Of a DNA stretch of 6,516 nucleotides, positions 1 through 5,978 are shown piece after piece. Below the pieces are notes generated by a model, which did no database searches, was not told the origin of the DNA, and saw nothing but the letters and a program-made list of their open reading frames with translations. Origin of the DNA: Planctomycetota bacterium (GTDB lineage Bacteria > Planctomycetota > Brocadiia > JAJRTI01); contig JAJRTI010000371.1 of assembly GCA_024278415.1 (NCBI GenBank), positions 1 through 6,516 on the forward strand, written 5' to 3'. The stretch's first letter is position 1, and every line of letters starts with the position of its first letter. A program made the translations under genes and the position numbers.

Positions 1-349
1 AGCTTGTGGCGCGCCTTCAGCGTGCAGATGTTGTCCGCGCCATCTGACCCGGGGTAGCGAGCTGCGCTCGCAACCCCGGGCTATGTTGTATGACCCCTGT
101 CGGGGTCAAGAGCCATGAGGTCTCAGTCGTGTGGCAGGGGTAAGAGCCCACAGATGACAAAGCCGTCTCGCCGATGCCTTGTTCCCCCTCCTATCCGTGG
201 GCCATGCGAACATCCGTGGGACACTTCCGACTTCCTGCGGCCTGCGGCCCAACGGTCTTACGTGTGGGTAATTGCCTGCTGCTGGGGGGGGCGTCAACAC
301 CCTCGGCGCGTCTTTGCGGGCAAGTTTGCGGGTAAAGAGCAAGGCCTCG
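1..349. other. Intergenic region downstream of rho, no gene recognised
   Basis: No reading frame in this stretch looks like a recognisable protein on either strand. Plus frame 3 is open from the window edge to a TGA at 45-47 (tail LVARLQRADVVRAI), immediately followed by the hairpin at 48-80. That could be the end of a gene convergent with rho, but 14 codons cannot prove it. Besides the double hairpin there are short direct repeats: ATCCGTGGG at 193-201 and 212-220, and TTTGCGGG at 313-320 and 325-332. No U-tract terminator for rho is visible below its stop codon at 350-352. Confidence 0.5.
48..108. repeat. REP-like double-hairpin element
   Basis: Two hairpins stand back to back. In the first, CCCGGGGT (48-55) pairs with ACCCCGGG (73-80), and inside it GCGAGC (57-62) pairs with GCTCGC (66-71) around a TGC loop, with one A/A mismatch between the two stem parts. 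After a 10-nt spacer, TGACCCC (91-97) pairs with GGGGTCA (102-108) around TGTC. Two perfect, GC-rich stems with no T tract look more like a dispersed palindromic (REP/BIME-type) element than a standard intrinsic terminator. A bidirectional transcription stop between convergent genes remains possible. From memory, similar sequences recur in planctomycete-type genomes, but I could not check this. Confidence 0.6.
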
Positions 350-1930
350 CTATACCGGCCGACTGGCGCGCAGCGCTTTGAGGAATTGCGCGTTGGTGGG
401 GTACTTGGCGATGGCCTTGGTCAGGCTCTCCATGGCCTCCATGGGCCGCATGTCCGCGAGGCCTCGTCGGATGAGTGAGACCGCCCGGTAGTCTGCCTCG
501 TCGAACAGCAATTCTTCCCGCCGTGTCCCGGAGAGGGCGATATCGATCGCTGGCCACATGCGTGCGTTGGCCAGGTCGCGGTTGAGCACGAGGTCCATGT
601 TGCCGGTGCCCTTGAACTCCTCATAAATGTGCTCGTCCATGCGGGAGCCGGTGTCGACCAGGCACGTGGCGATGATGGTGAGGCTGCCGCCGCCTTCGAC
701 GTTGCGCGCGGAGCCGAAGATGGAGCGGGGGATCTGAAGCGCGGTGGCGTCCAGGCCGCCGGACATGGTGCGGCCGCTGTTGACGTTGTCCTTGTTGAAT
801 GCGCGGGCCATGCGCGTGATGGAATCCATGATCATGAGCACGTTTTCGCCGGCCTCGACGCGTCGGGCAGCGATGTCTGACACGAGTTTCGCGATGCGGC
901 GGTGCTGCGCTGGCGGCTGATCAAGAGATGATCCCACGACCTCGCCGCGGATGGTACGCTGCATCTCGGTCAGTTCTTCGGGGCGTTCGTCCACGAGCAG
1001 AGCCAGTATGTACACGTCGGGGTGGTTGTGGCTGACGCCGGCCGCGATGTGCTGAAGCAGGATGGTCTTGCCGCTGCGGGGCGGGGCCACGAGGAGGCCG
1101 CGGGCGCCCATGCCGATGGGGGAGATGAGTTCCATGATGCGCGTGGAGATCACGTCCGGCGTGGTCTCCAAGTGCAATCGCTCGTTAGGTGCGATGGACA
1201 CGAGTTCGCGTATGTCAACGCGCTCGCGGGCCTCCTCCGGATCGGCCCCGTTGACCTGGGTCACTTCGCACACCACGGGGCCGCCATTGCGGCCGGCGCC
1301 CGCGCTAGCCTCGATCATCTGTCCGTTCTTGAGGCCTTCTCGCCGGATGATGCTCTCGGGCACGTACGGGTCTTCCGGGGTGATGTCGTAGCTCTTCTCA
1401 GGGTTTCGCAGGAACCCGTAGCCGTTTACGATTTCAAGTGCGCCCATAACCGTGGTGTCAGGCTCGATCGGGTGCCTGGGCTCGCGGCGGGAGCGGTTGT
1501 CGTTGTAGCGGTCGCGATCGTTGCGCGAGCCCCGGCCGCGGGTCTCGCGCCGGGGGGCGCGGTTGTCGTAGCGGTCGCGGTCGCGGCCATCGCGCCGGGG
1601 GTCTCGGCTGTCGTAGCGGTCGCGGTCGCGGCCATCACGCCGGGGCTCCCGGCTGTCGTAGCGGTCGTCGCGTCGGTCCAAGTCGCGGGGATCGCGTCGC
1701 CCGTCTCGAAGGTCTCGGGGGTCTCGGCTATCGTAGCGGTCGCGGCCATCGCGTCGGCTATCGTAGCGGTCGCGGCCGCGGTCGTCGTAGCGGCTGTCAC
1801 GGCGCCCATCGCGGCGGCTGCCCCGTCGGTCGTCGTATCGGCTATCTCGCCTCGACGATTCGCGTCGGCTGCGTGGCCCCTGTCGGTCCCTTGAAGATCG
1901 GTCGGAATAGCGTGGAGAGCGTCTCTGCAT
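350..1930 (-). CDS. rho: Transcription termination factor Rho with Arg/Asp-rich N-terminal tail
   Basis: This is the hexameric RNA-dependent ATPase/translocase that ends transcription at Rho-dependent sites. The product is 526 aa; E. coli Rho has 419. Residues 1-155 are a low-complexity Arg/Asp/Tyr/Ser tail in place of the usual helical Rho_N domain. The cold-shock RNA-binding fold follows (about 158-225, with YGFLRN at 171-176). Next is the RecA-type motor: Walker A APPRSGKT (282-289), catalytic-Glu motif LLVDERPEE (311-319, E315), Walker B LMIMDS (365-370), Q-loop SGGLDATALQ (390-399), R-loop EEFKGTGN (437-444) and arginine finger SGTR (467-470). All core residues are intact. I chose the ATG at 1928-1930 because AGGA lies a few bases upstream; an ATG 14 codons further up has no such site. 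The nearest good promoter is at 2409-2438. Identity is very secure; the function of the tail is not known. Confidence 0.97.
   Translation of the reverse strand: MQRRSPRYSDRSSRDRQGPRSRRESSRRDSRYDDRRGSRRDGRRDSRYDDRGRDRYDSRRDGRDRYDSRDPRDLRDGRRDPRDLDRRDDRYDSREPRRDGRDRDRYDSRDPRRDGRDRDRYDNRAPRRETRGRGSRNDRDRYNDNRSRREPRHPIEPDTTVMGALEIVNGYGFLRNPEKSYDITPEDPYVPESIIRREGLKNGQMIEASAGAGRNGGPVVCEVTQVNGADPEEARERVDIRELVSIAPNERLHLETTPDVISTRIMELISPIGMGARGLLVAPPRSGKTILLQHIAAGVSHNHPDVYILALLVDERPEELTEMQRTIRGEVVGSSLDQPPAQHRRIAKLVSDIAARRVEAGENVLMIMDSITRMARAFNKDNVNSGRTMSGGLDATALQIPRSIFGSARNVEGGGSLTIIATCLVDTGSRMDEHIYEEFKGTGNMDLVLNRDLANARMWPAIDIALSGTRREELLFDEADYRAVSLIRRGLADMRPMEAMESLTKAIAKYPTNAQFLKALRASRPV
1529..1663 (-). 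repeat. 45-bp tandem repeats inside rho
   Basis: Three successive 15-residue units are encoded here: RYDSREPRRDGRDRD, RYDSRDPRRDGRDRD and the degenerate RYDNRAPRRETRGRG (Rho residues 90-104, 105-119 and 120-134). The first two are nearly identical at DNA level, with the shared stretch gtcgtagcggtcgcg recurring every 45 bp. Looser RYDS/RYDD units continue toward the N terminus (to about residue 30). The array preserves the reading frame, so copy number could change by recombination or slippage without breaking Rho. Confidence 0.8.
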
Positions 1931-1961
1931 AGTTTTCCTAGTCGTTGAGATACGGTCGATG

Positions 1962-1977
1962 CGCGCGTACACGCGCG
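1962..1977 (-). promoter_or_regulatory. GC hairpin just upstream of the rho start
   Basis: CGCGCG (1962-1967) pairs with CGCGCG (1972-1977) around TACA. It lies about 30 nt upstream of the rho ATG and just outside the AGGA ribosome-binding site. In an mRNA this stem could influence ribosome access or mark the end of a regulatory leader. A regulatory role is inference only. Confidence 0.35.
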
Positions 1978-2103
1978 GCCCTATTGTGGGTATGCCTCAG
2001 CCGGCCAAAGGCAAACATCCATGTGCAACACAAGGCATCCGGGAATTGTCTCGTCCCTCGCCGTCAAGGCTGGCTGCGTGGGCGTGGTGCGGTATTGGAG
2101 GCC

Positions 2104-2124
2104 CGTCGAGTCGGAGAATCGACG
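2104..2124. repeat. Inverted repeat CGTCGA/TCGACG
   Basis: CGTCGA (2104-2109) is complementary to TCGACG (2119-2124) with a 9-nt loop. It lies within the inferred rho leader. The stem is only six pairs, so it may be chance in GC-rich DNA. Confidence 0.3.
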
Positions 2125-2222
2125 CGCACCGCCCATACTCGAACTTATGTCATCCCCTCACACGGCGTTGGCGGGCAGCGCGATGGCTTGCGGGACATCA
2201 GAAGCACTTCGCACGCCATGAA

Positions 2223-2241
2223 GCACATGTTGGACATGTGC
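2223..2241. promoter_or_regulatory. Perfect 19-bp inverted repeat GCACATGT-TGG-ACATGTGC
   Basis: Two 8-bp arms (2223-2230 and 2234-2241) are exact reverse complements separated by TGG. At DNA level this resembles a dimeric repressor operator; in RNA it forms a tight 8-bp stem with a triloop. It lies about 170 bp downstream of the predicted rho promoter and about 300 bp upstream of the rho start, so it would be inside the leader. No regulator is encoded nearby that would identify a partner. Confidence 0.5.
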
Positions 2242-2408
2242 GCCGAAGCTGGAAACACTGGGCGGATCGCCGGTGCCCTCGTTGCGTTTCTGTCATGCGG
2301 CCGCTCGGAATGGTCCCATGCGGAGCGGCGTCAGCGGTCGTGAACTTCGTGCGAGCGATGCGATACAATCAGCAGATAGGCTATACCCAGTGCCACACCA
2401 TGGGACAT

Positions 2409-2438
2409 AGTATACTCGGAACCCGGCTCAATTGGCAA
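2409..2438 (-). promoter_or_regulatory. Sigma70-type promoter, probably for rho
   Basis: Read on the minus strand, TTGCCA (2433-2438; five of six matches to TTGACA) is followed after 18 nt by TATACT (2409-2414; five of six matches to TATAAT). A start near 2402 is expected. Rho is the first intact gene downstream, about 470 nt away. The -10 lies in the palindrome AGTATACT, so a plus-strand -10 also exists here, but it lacks a matching -35. Confidence 0.55.
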
Positions 2439-2450
2439 CAGGTAGAACGG

Positions 2451-2469
2451 TTTTTTTCCAACTTTTTTT
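2451..2469 (-). promoter_or_regulatory. Pair of A7 tracts, UP-element-like
   Basis: On the minus strand there are two runs of seven A, at 2463-2469 and 2451-2457, 12 bp apart. They sit upstream of the -35 hexamer at 2433-2438, at about -50 to -67 of the predicted start. AT tracts in this position are typical of UP elements bound by the RNA polymerase alpha C-terminal domain. On the plus strand they are T runs, but no hairpin precedes them, so a plus-strand terminator is less likely. They begin 17 nt past the stop of the NIF3-family gene. Confidence 0.4.
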
Positions 2470-2486
2470 CTAGCAGGCGGCGCGGG

Positions 2487-3251
2487 CTATGCGAACGTGA
2501 ATGGCCGCGTTGCGTCGAAGAAGACTGTCTTGATGCTGGGCACCTTCCCTTGCAGCATCTCACCAAAGTGTTTCATGCCCAGGTTCTCGCTCACCGAGTG
2601 GCCGGTCTCGATCATGGGCACGCCTGAATCCGCGGCAAAGGTAAACCCGTACTCATCGGACTCGCCGGCAATGAGCACGTCCGCACCGCGCTCGATGCAA
2701 CCATTGATGTAGCTGATGTTCGAGTCGAGCCCAAGCCCGCCCCAGGGCAAGCCCGCGCACTGGACCCGCTTGTCCATGTCGCCGCACATGCGCACGTGGG
2801 GCAAGCCGAAGGTCGTCTTCACGCGCTCGACCAGCTCCCGCACGGTCGTCTCCGGCATGGGGAACACTTTCTGGCAACCCGTGCCCGGCGTGGGGTTCGG
2901 CAAGCCGAGCGCGTCAGCGAAGTCGTCGAAAATGCAGATCTGGTCCATGGACCCGTGCACGCGCAGGATGGTGAGGCCGCTGGCGCCCGCGACCTTGACT
3001 CGCGCCTTGTTCGGCGCCCAAGCGATCTGTTGCTCGCGCAGCTCGCCCCATGCCAGGTAGAAGCGCTCGTGGCAGAGCACCACGTTGCAGCCCTCCTCGA
3101 CCGCCTTCTCCAGCGCGGGCACGGTCGCCATCCACGTGAGCAACACTCCTTCGATCTCCGCCTTGGGGTCGCCGTAGAGCACGCCTTCGTCGCCGTTGAG
3201 CCCGGCGCCCTTGAGTTCGACGATATAGCTGGCAAGTTCATTGACGGTCAT
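2487..3251 (-). CDS. NIF3-like dinuclear-metal-centre family protein (DUF34)
   Basis: The product has 254 aa and no signal peptide, so it is probably cytosolic. Family features are seen in order: an N-terminal GDEGVLYGDP segment (20-29), NVVLCHERF (56-64) where the family usually has a His-His pair, HGSMD (99-103), the C-terminal lobe GLGLDSNISY (172-181) with RGADVLIAGESDEYG (188-202), and ETGHSVSENLG (215-225). By analogy with family members such as E. coli YbgI, likely metal ligands are H61, H99 or D103, H218 and E222, with E62 replacing the second His. The family forms toroidal hexamers with a two-metal site; its physiological reaction is unsettled, so none is assigned. The ATG at 3249-3251 is chosen because AGGAG lies 9 nt upstream; extension to 3314 would add a low-complexity Pro/Ser segment. 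It may be co-transcribed with the secreted protein gene 252 bp upstream. Confidence 0.85.
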   Translation of the reverse strand: MTVNELASYIVELKGAGLNGDEGVLYGDPKAEIEGVLLTWMATVPALEKAVEEGCNVVLCHERFYLAWGELREQQIAWAPNKARVKVAGASGLTILRVHGSMDQICIFDDFADALGLPNPTPGTGCQKVFPMPETTVRELVERVKTTFGLPHVRMCGDMDKRVQCAGLPWGGLGLDSNISYINGCIERGADVLIAGESDEYGFTFAADSGVPMIETGHSVSENLGMKHFGEMLQGKVPSIKTVFFDATRPFTFA

Positions 3252-3318
3252 GGATAGGGGCTCCTGTGATGGTGGATGGGTGGGTGGCCGTGCCTCAACG
3301 TCAAGGGCCACCAAGTGG

Positions 3319-3361
3319 TGTCATTCTGAGCGTAGCGAAGAATGACAGACTGCGCGGTCTG
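3319..3361. repeat. REP-like palindrome TGTCATTCT...AGAATGACA with adjoining hairpin
   Basis: TGTCATTCT (3319-3327) pairs perfectly with AGAATGACA (3339-3347) around an 11-nt loop (gagcgtagcga). A second stem begins at once: CAGAC (3346-3350) with GTCTG (3357-3361). The TCATTCTGAGCG...AGCGAAGAAT wording resembles, from memory, a dispersed palindromic repeat frequent in many environmental bacterial genomes. It lies between two co-oriented genes, about 70 bp upstream of the start of the NIF3-family gene, and could act in mRNA as a stability or processing element. Confidence 0.6.
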
Positions 3362-3428
3362 TGCAGCACCAGCAGCAAGCAGAGCAACATTTCAACCGAG
3401 AGGCAAGGGGGAGGGGCTTACCTCGCTT

Positions 3429-3457
3429 GCCCCCACCGACGCGGGGTCGGCGGGGGC
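3429..3457 (-). terminator. Strong GC hairpin after the secreted-protein gene
   Basis: GCCCCCACCGAC (3429-3440) pairs with GTCGGCGGGGGC (3446-3457) around GCGGG, twelve positions with one A/C mismatch. It begins 47 nt downstream of the stop of the secreted-protein gene. No U tract follows on the minus strand, so it is either a non-canonical or Rho-assisted end, a 3' stabilising structure, or another dispersed palindrome. Confidence 0.4.
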
Positions 3458-3503
3458 GCTATCCCTGTTGCACTCGGCTGCAATGTTACCAAGCAGACAC
3501 AAC

Positions 3504-5657
3504 TCATCTCTCATCCTTGATCGGCCCGAAGATCGGCGTGGTGTCGCCGGTCTTGAAGCCGTATTTCGCCACGTGCATGCGGCCGGTCCGAGTGCCCGCG
3601 TTCGGGCCAAAGCTCAAGTTCACGCCGCGGCCGTGCCGCACGTAGAGCTTCTCGAACGGCATGCGGATGACTTCCTTGCCGTCGACCCAAACGGCTACGT
3701 CGCCGTCTGCGCCGCGTTCGTGTACGAGGCGATACCAATGGAACCGGTCGGTTGTGTCCATGGCGATGGACTCGAGCGTGCGGTGGTCGTAGCCCTTGGA
3801 GCTGAGGATGCCCACGGCCTTGTCGCTGAGGTAGAGCGCGCAGCCGCGGCCGTTGTTGGGCCGCACGAAGCTCGACAGGCCGTAGTTGGGCTCGTCGCCC
3901 GCGTCCACGATGCGGCACCACATTTCCATGCACCAATCGGTGTCGTCGTCGAAGTCCGCGTCTTTGAAGAAGCTCGCGTTGGTCTTGTACGCGCCGACGC
4001 TGTGCAGGTCGGCGTACACCATGCCGCCTTCTTTGGCGATGCGATAGCCCGATTTGACACCCGAGGCCCGGAAGCGTTGCGACTCCGGCAGCTTCCTGTC
4101 GCTCGCGAGCAAACCGCCGTTCTCGGCTGGCGCGTAGATGATCTTGATCGGCCCCGTCGTCGGGTCGGGCAGGTAGGAGTAGAGGTCCGCGTTCTTCAGG
4201 TAGAAGCGGAACTTCTTGTCGCCACCGATCTGATCCTCCGGCAGCGCGGTCGTCTTCCACGTGAGCACGTGCCGCACCGAATCGCCGGTGAAGGGCACAC
4301 AATCCTTGCGCGTGAAGCCGGGAATCGGCTTGTTGGCCGTGTCCACGATCTCAGCGGCCACGTAGCCTCCGGGCCGCACTCTCGCGTTGATCGTCACCTT
4401 GGGCACGCGGAACCGCTCGCGGCGGCTCACGAACCAACCCTCTGTGTCGCCGGCGCGCATCGAGCAGAACCCATCGAGCCGCAACTTTGCGAGGCCGATG
4501 TTAGCTTTGCTGTTACGCCCGTTGTGCGGGCCGTCCCAACCGCCGTAGTAGAACCACAACTCATCGCCCATCTGCACCGGCGCGATCGCGGTGTAGATCA
4601 TGCCTGAATCGAACTCGCCTTTCTTGCCGCGCGGAATGAACGGCTCGCGTTGGGGCGGCCGCGTCCAGTTGATGAGGTCCCAACTCCAAGCGAGTTGCAC
4701 GTCCATGGTGCAGGGGCTGTCGCGCTCGGCTTCGTACATGCCTTGGTCCGAGTAGCCCGTGGTCTTCATCCACCGCGCGTTGTAGATCCACGCCTGGCCG
4801 ATGTAGAGCCCTTGGTAGGGGAAGACCGGCATGCCGTACACCTGCGTCGCGTCTGGATCGAGGTCGTCGGCCGCGAACACAGCGGTCGCTACGGGCTTCG
4901 TCCACTTCAGCCCATCGTTTGACCACACCACGCCTGCGGCGCGGCCGCGGCGGGTGGCCGTCTTCCAGGTCGCGACGTAGCGGCTCTTGTAGGGATCGTA
5001 GAAGAAGTTGAGCACGTCCGCGGACCGGAACAGGCCTTTCTCCGCGGTCGCGGGATCGAACGTCCAGCGCAGCCCGTCGGGCGAGTACGCGCAGCGCGCG
5101 TGGCGGTAGTCCACGCCGTAGCAGAAGAGCACGTAGCGCTTCGCGGGATCCTTCTCCCACGGCCGCTTGATGATGCTCGCGTTGTGGCACTGGCCGCTCT
5201 GCCTGAACGGCGGGTTCTCGTTGGGGTCCTGGCACTGGGTGAGGTAGAGATTCGTGTCCTTGATCTTGCCGTACGAGCGCAGGCCGAGCATGGGCTTGGT
5301 CCAGTGGACGCCGTCCGTGGACTCGGCGTACGCGTTGCCGTATCCGCCGATGTGCACGTGGTACCACATGCGCAGCTTGCCCTCGTCCCGCAGGACCGTG
5401 CCATAGAGGTACGGCCCGCCGTAGGAGGGGTACTTCTCCCACGGATACTCGGCTCTGACGACTGGGTTGCCTTCGAACTTGCGCGCCGCGTGGAAGACGC
5501 GCTCAAGGCCCTGCTGCTGCTCCACGACCATCGCGTCGAGGAAGAGCCGGCGCCACGGCCCGGCCGGTTGGCCGGCGATGAGGTTCTCCGTGGGCGGCGC
5601 GGCGGCCGCGCTCGAGACGAGCGCCAGGCCGACAACCACAGGGATAGCGTGCAACAT
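3504..5657 (-). CDS. Secreted glycosidase-like beta-propeller protein with LamG-like C-terminal domain
   Basis: The product has 717 aa. Residues 1-20 form a Sec-type signal peptide (hydrophobic core IPVVVGLALVSS, then AAAA). Residues about 35-395 carry repeated strand-turn motifs of the S-x-D-G-x-x-W type: AESTDGVHWTKP (111-122), AYSPDGLRWTF (190-200), WSNDGLKWTKP (245-255) and the divergent AWSWDLINWTRP (323-334). These are typical of GH32/GH43/sialidase-like five- or six-bladed propellers. A beta-sandwich-like segment follows (about 397-500), then a LamG/concanavalin-like domain (about 545-705) with DTDWCMEMWCRI (572-583), FHWYRLVHE (639-647) and VAVWVDGKEV (654-663). A carbohydrate-active, periplasmic or extracellular role is inferred; I cannot point to proven catalytic acids or a substrate. 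The ATG at 5655-5657 is fixed by AAAGGAGG 8 nt upstream; the longer frame to 5681 would place that site inside the coding region. Confidence 0.85.
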   Translation of the reverse strand: MLHAIPVVVGLALVSSAAAAPPTENLIAGQPAGPWRRLFLDAMVVEQQQGLERVFHAARKFEGNPVVRAEYPWEKYPSYGGPYLYGTVLRDEGKLRMWYHVHIGGYGNAYAESTDGVHWTKPMLGLRSYGKIKDTNLYLTQCQDPNENPPFRQSGQCHNASIIKRPWEKDPAKRYVLFCYGVDYRHARCAYSPDGLRWTFDPATAEKGLFRSADVLNFFYDPYKSRYVATWKTATRRGRAAGVVWSNDGLKWTKPVATAVFAADDLDPDATQVYGMPVFPYQGLYIGQAWIYNARWMKTTGYSDQGMYEAERDSPCTMDVQLAWSWDLINWTRPPQREPFIPRGKKGEFDSGMIYTAIAPVQMGDELWFYYGGWDGPHNGRNSKANIGLAKLRLDGFCSMRAGDTEGWFVSRRERFRVPKVTINARVRPGGYVAAEIVDTANKPIPGFTRKDCVPFTGDSVRHVLTWKTTALPEDQIGGDKKFRFYLKNADLYSYLPDPTTGPIKIIYAPAENGGLLASDRKLPESQRFRASGVKSGYRIAKEGGMVYADLHSVGAYKTNASFFKDADFDDDTDWCMEMWCRIVDAGDEPNYGLSSFVRPNNGRGCALYLSDKAVGILSSKGYDHRTLESIAMDTTDRFHWYRLVHERGADGDVAVWVDGKEVIRMPFEKLYVRHGRGVNLSFGPNAGTRTGRMHVAKYGFKTGDTTPIFGPIKDER

Positions 5658-5664
5658 GAAGGCG

Positions 5665-5672
5665 TCCTCCTT
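5665..5672 (-). promoter_or_regulatory. Strong Shine-Dalgarno AAAGGAGG
   Basis: On the minus strand, AAAGGAGG stands 8 nt before the ATG at 5655-5657. It is a near-perfect ribosome-binding site that decides the start of the secreted protein in favour of MLHAIPVV rather than the upstream ATG at 5681. Confidence 0.8.
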
Positions 5673-5726
5673 TGGAAGCACATCGAGGCCCGAGCATGGG
5701 TGTGTCGCGTTCCTCGGATGCCGCGT

Positions 5727-5755
5727 ATTCTACTGTCGCGAGTCTGAGCGCACAA
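5727..5755 (-). promoter_or_regulatory. Sigma70-type promoter for the secreted-protein gene
   Basis: On the minus strand, TTGTGC (5750-5755) is followed after exactly 17 nt by TAGAAT (5727-5732; five of six matches to TATAAT). Transcription would begin near 5720, giving a leader of about 60 nt that ends in the strong ribosome-binding site. The -35 matches only in TTG, so strength may be modest or activator-dependent. Confidence 0.5.
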
Positions 5756-5774
5756 CTGCCGCGCGGCACAGAGA

Positions 5775-5792
5775 CGGTTGGCGGACCAACCG
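5775..5792. repeat. Small hairpin CGGTTGG/CCAACCG
   Basis: CGGTTGG (5775-5781) pairs perfectly with CCAACCG (5786-5792) around CGGA. It lies about 20 bp upstream of the -35 of the secreted-protein promoter, so it could be an operator for that gene, or part of the repeat cluster with the element at 5807-5850. Confidence 0.4.
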
Positions 5793-5806
5793 CGCCGCAG
5801 GCGGGC

Positions 5807-5850
5807 GGGGACATGAACCAAGGACGCGAAGCGTCCGACTTCGTGTCCCC
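5807..5850. repeat. Cruciform-like REP element with nested stems
   Basis: The outer arms GGGGACATGAA (5807-5817) and TTCGTGTCCCC (5840-5850) pair over 11 positions with one G-T wobble. After a small internal loop, an inner perfect stem GGACGC (5822-5827) with GCGTCC (5831-5836) closes on the triloop GAA. The nested architecture and purely intergenic place are typical of dispersed palindromic elements. It differs in sequence from those at 48-108 and 3319-3361. Confidence 0.6.
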
Positions 5851-5978
5851 AGACCCCAAGCCCCGCTGGTGGGTGCATGCACGATTCTCTCGAGCCCTTC
5901 GGGCGTGACAGCCATGCACGGCATCGGTACGGCTGACGTGAAGTAAGGACTGTTCGGAGGAATCAAGAAACCTCTTCC

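Larger units (their letters stand above)
1931..2486. other. Non-coding gap between the NIF3-family gene and rho; probable rho leader
   Basis: No plausible gene is seen on either strand. The open frames here are poor in conserved features, and the minus-strand ones are at most about 30 codons once the NIF3 gene is excluded (for example ATG 2296 to TGA 2198, and ATG 2237 to TAA 2145). The region does hold a minus-strand promoter, two A7 tracts and three inverted repeats (2223-2241, 2104-2124, 1962-1977), all described separately. If that promoter drives rho, about 470 nt would be untranslated leader. A small RNA in this stretch cannot be excluded. Confidence 0.5.

Noticed and set aside
1..47. 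Possible C-terminal tail of a plus-strand gene ending TGA at 45-47
   Set aside because: Only 14 codons are visible and another frame on the minus strand is equally open, so there is not enough to call a gene.
1529..1663. CRISPR-like regular repeats
   Set aside because: The 45-bp repeats are directly adjacent without unique spacers and encode in-frame protein repeats of Rho.
1022..1894. 290-codon plus-strand open frame with Ala/Val-rich product
   Set aside because: It lies antisense to rho; its VVAVAVAAIAP repeats are simply the complement of the Arg/Asp/Tyr repeats of the Rho tail, and the Rho product is unmistakable.
2425..2445. tRNA D-arm-like string GGCTCAATTGGCAACAG
   Set aside because: No acceptor stem, anticodon arm or T arm can be formed around it; the similarity ends with the D-arm and it overlaps a plausible promoter.
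2451..2469. T-run intrinsic terminator on the plus strand
   Set aside because: No stable stem precedes the T runs and no plus-strand gene ends here; the A tracts fit better as part of a minus-strand promoter.
1959..2627. 222-codon plus-strand frame covering the rho leader gap
   Set aside because: It overlaps the start of rho and the end of the NIF3-family gene, its composition is unlike a real protein and no Shine-Dalgarno precedes it.
3342..4607. 421-codon plus-strand open frame
   Set aside because: Antisense to the secreted protein, with no recognisable domain; it is the kind of long open frame that high G/C at third positions produces on the opposite strand.
4907..5878. 323-codon minus-strand frame overlapping the secreted-protein gene
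   Set aside because: Arg/Ser/Thr-rich shifted reading of the real gene, without ribosome-binding site or domain.
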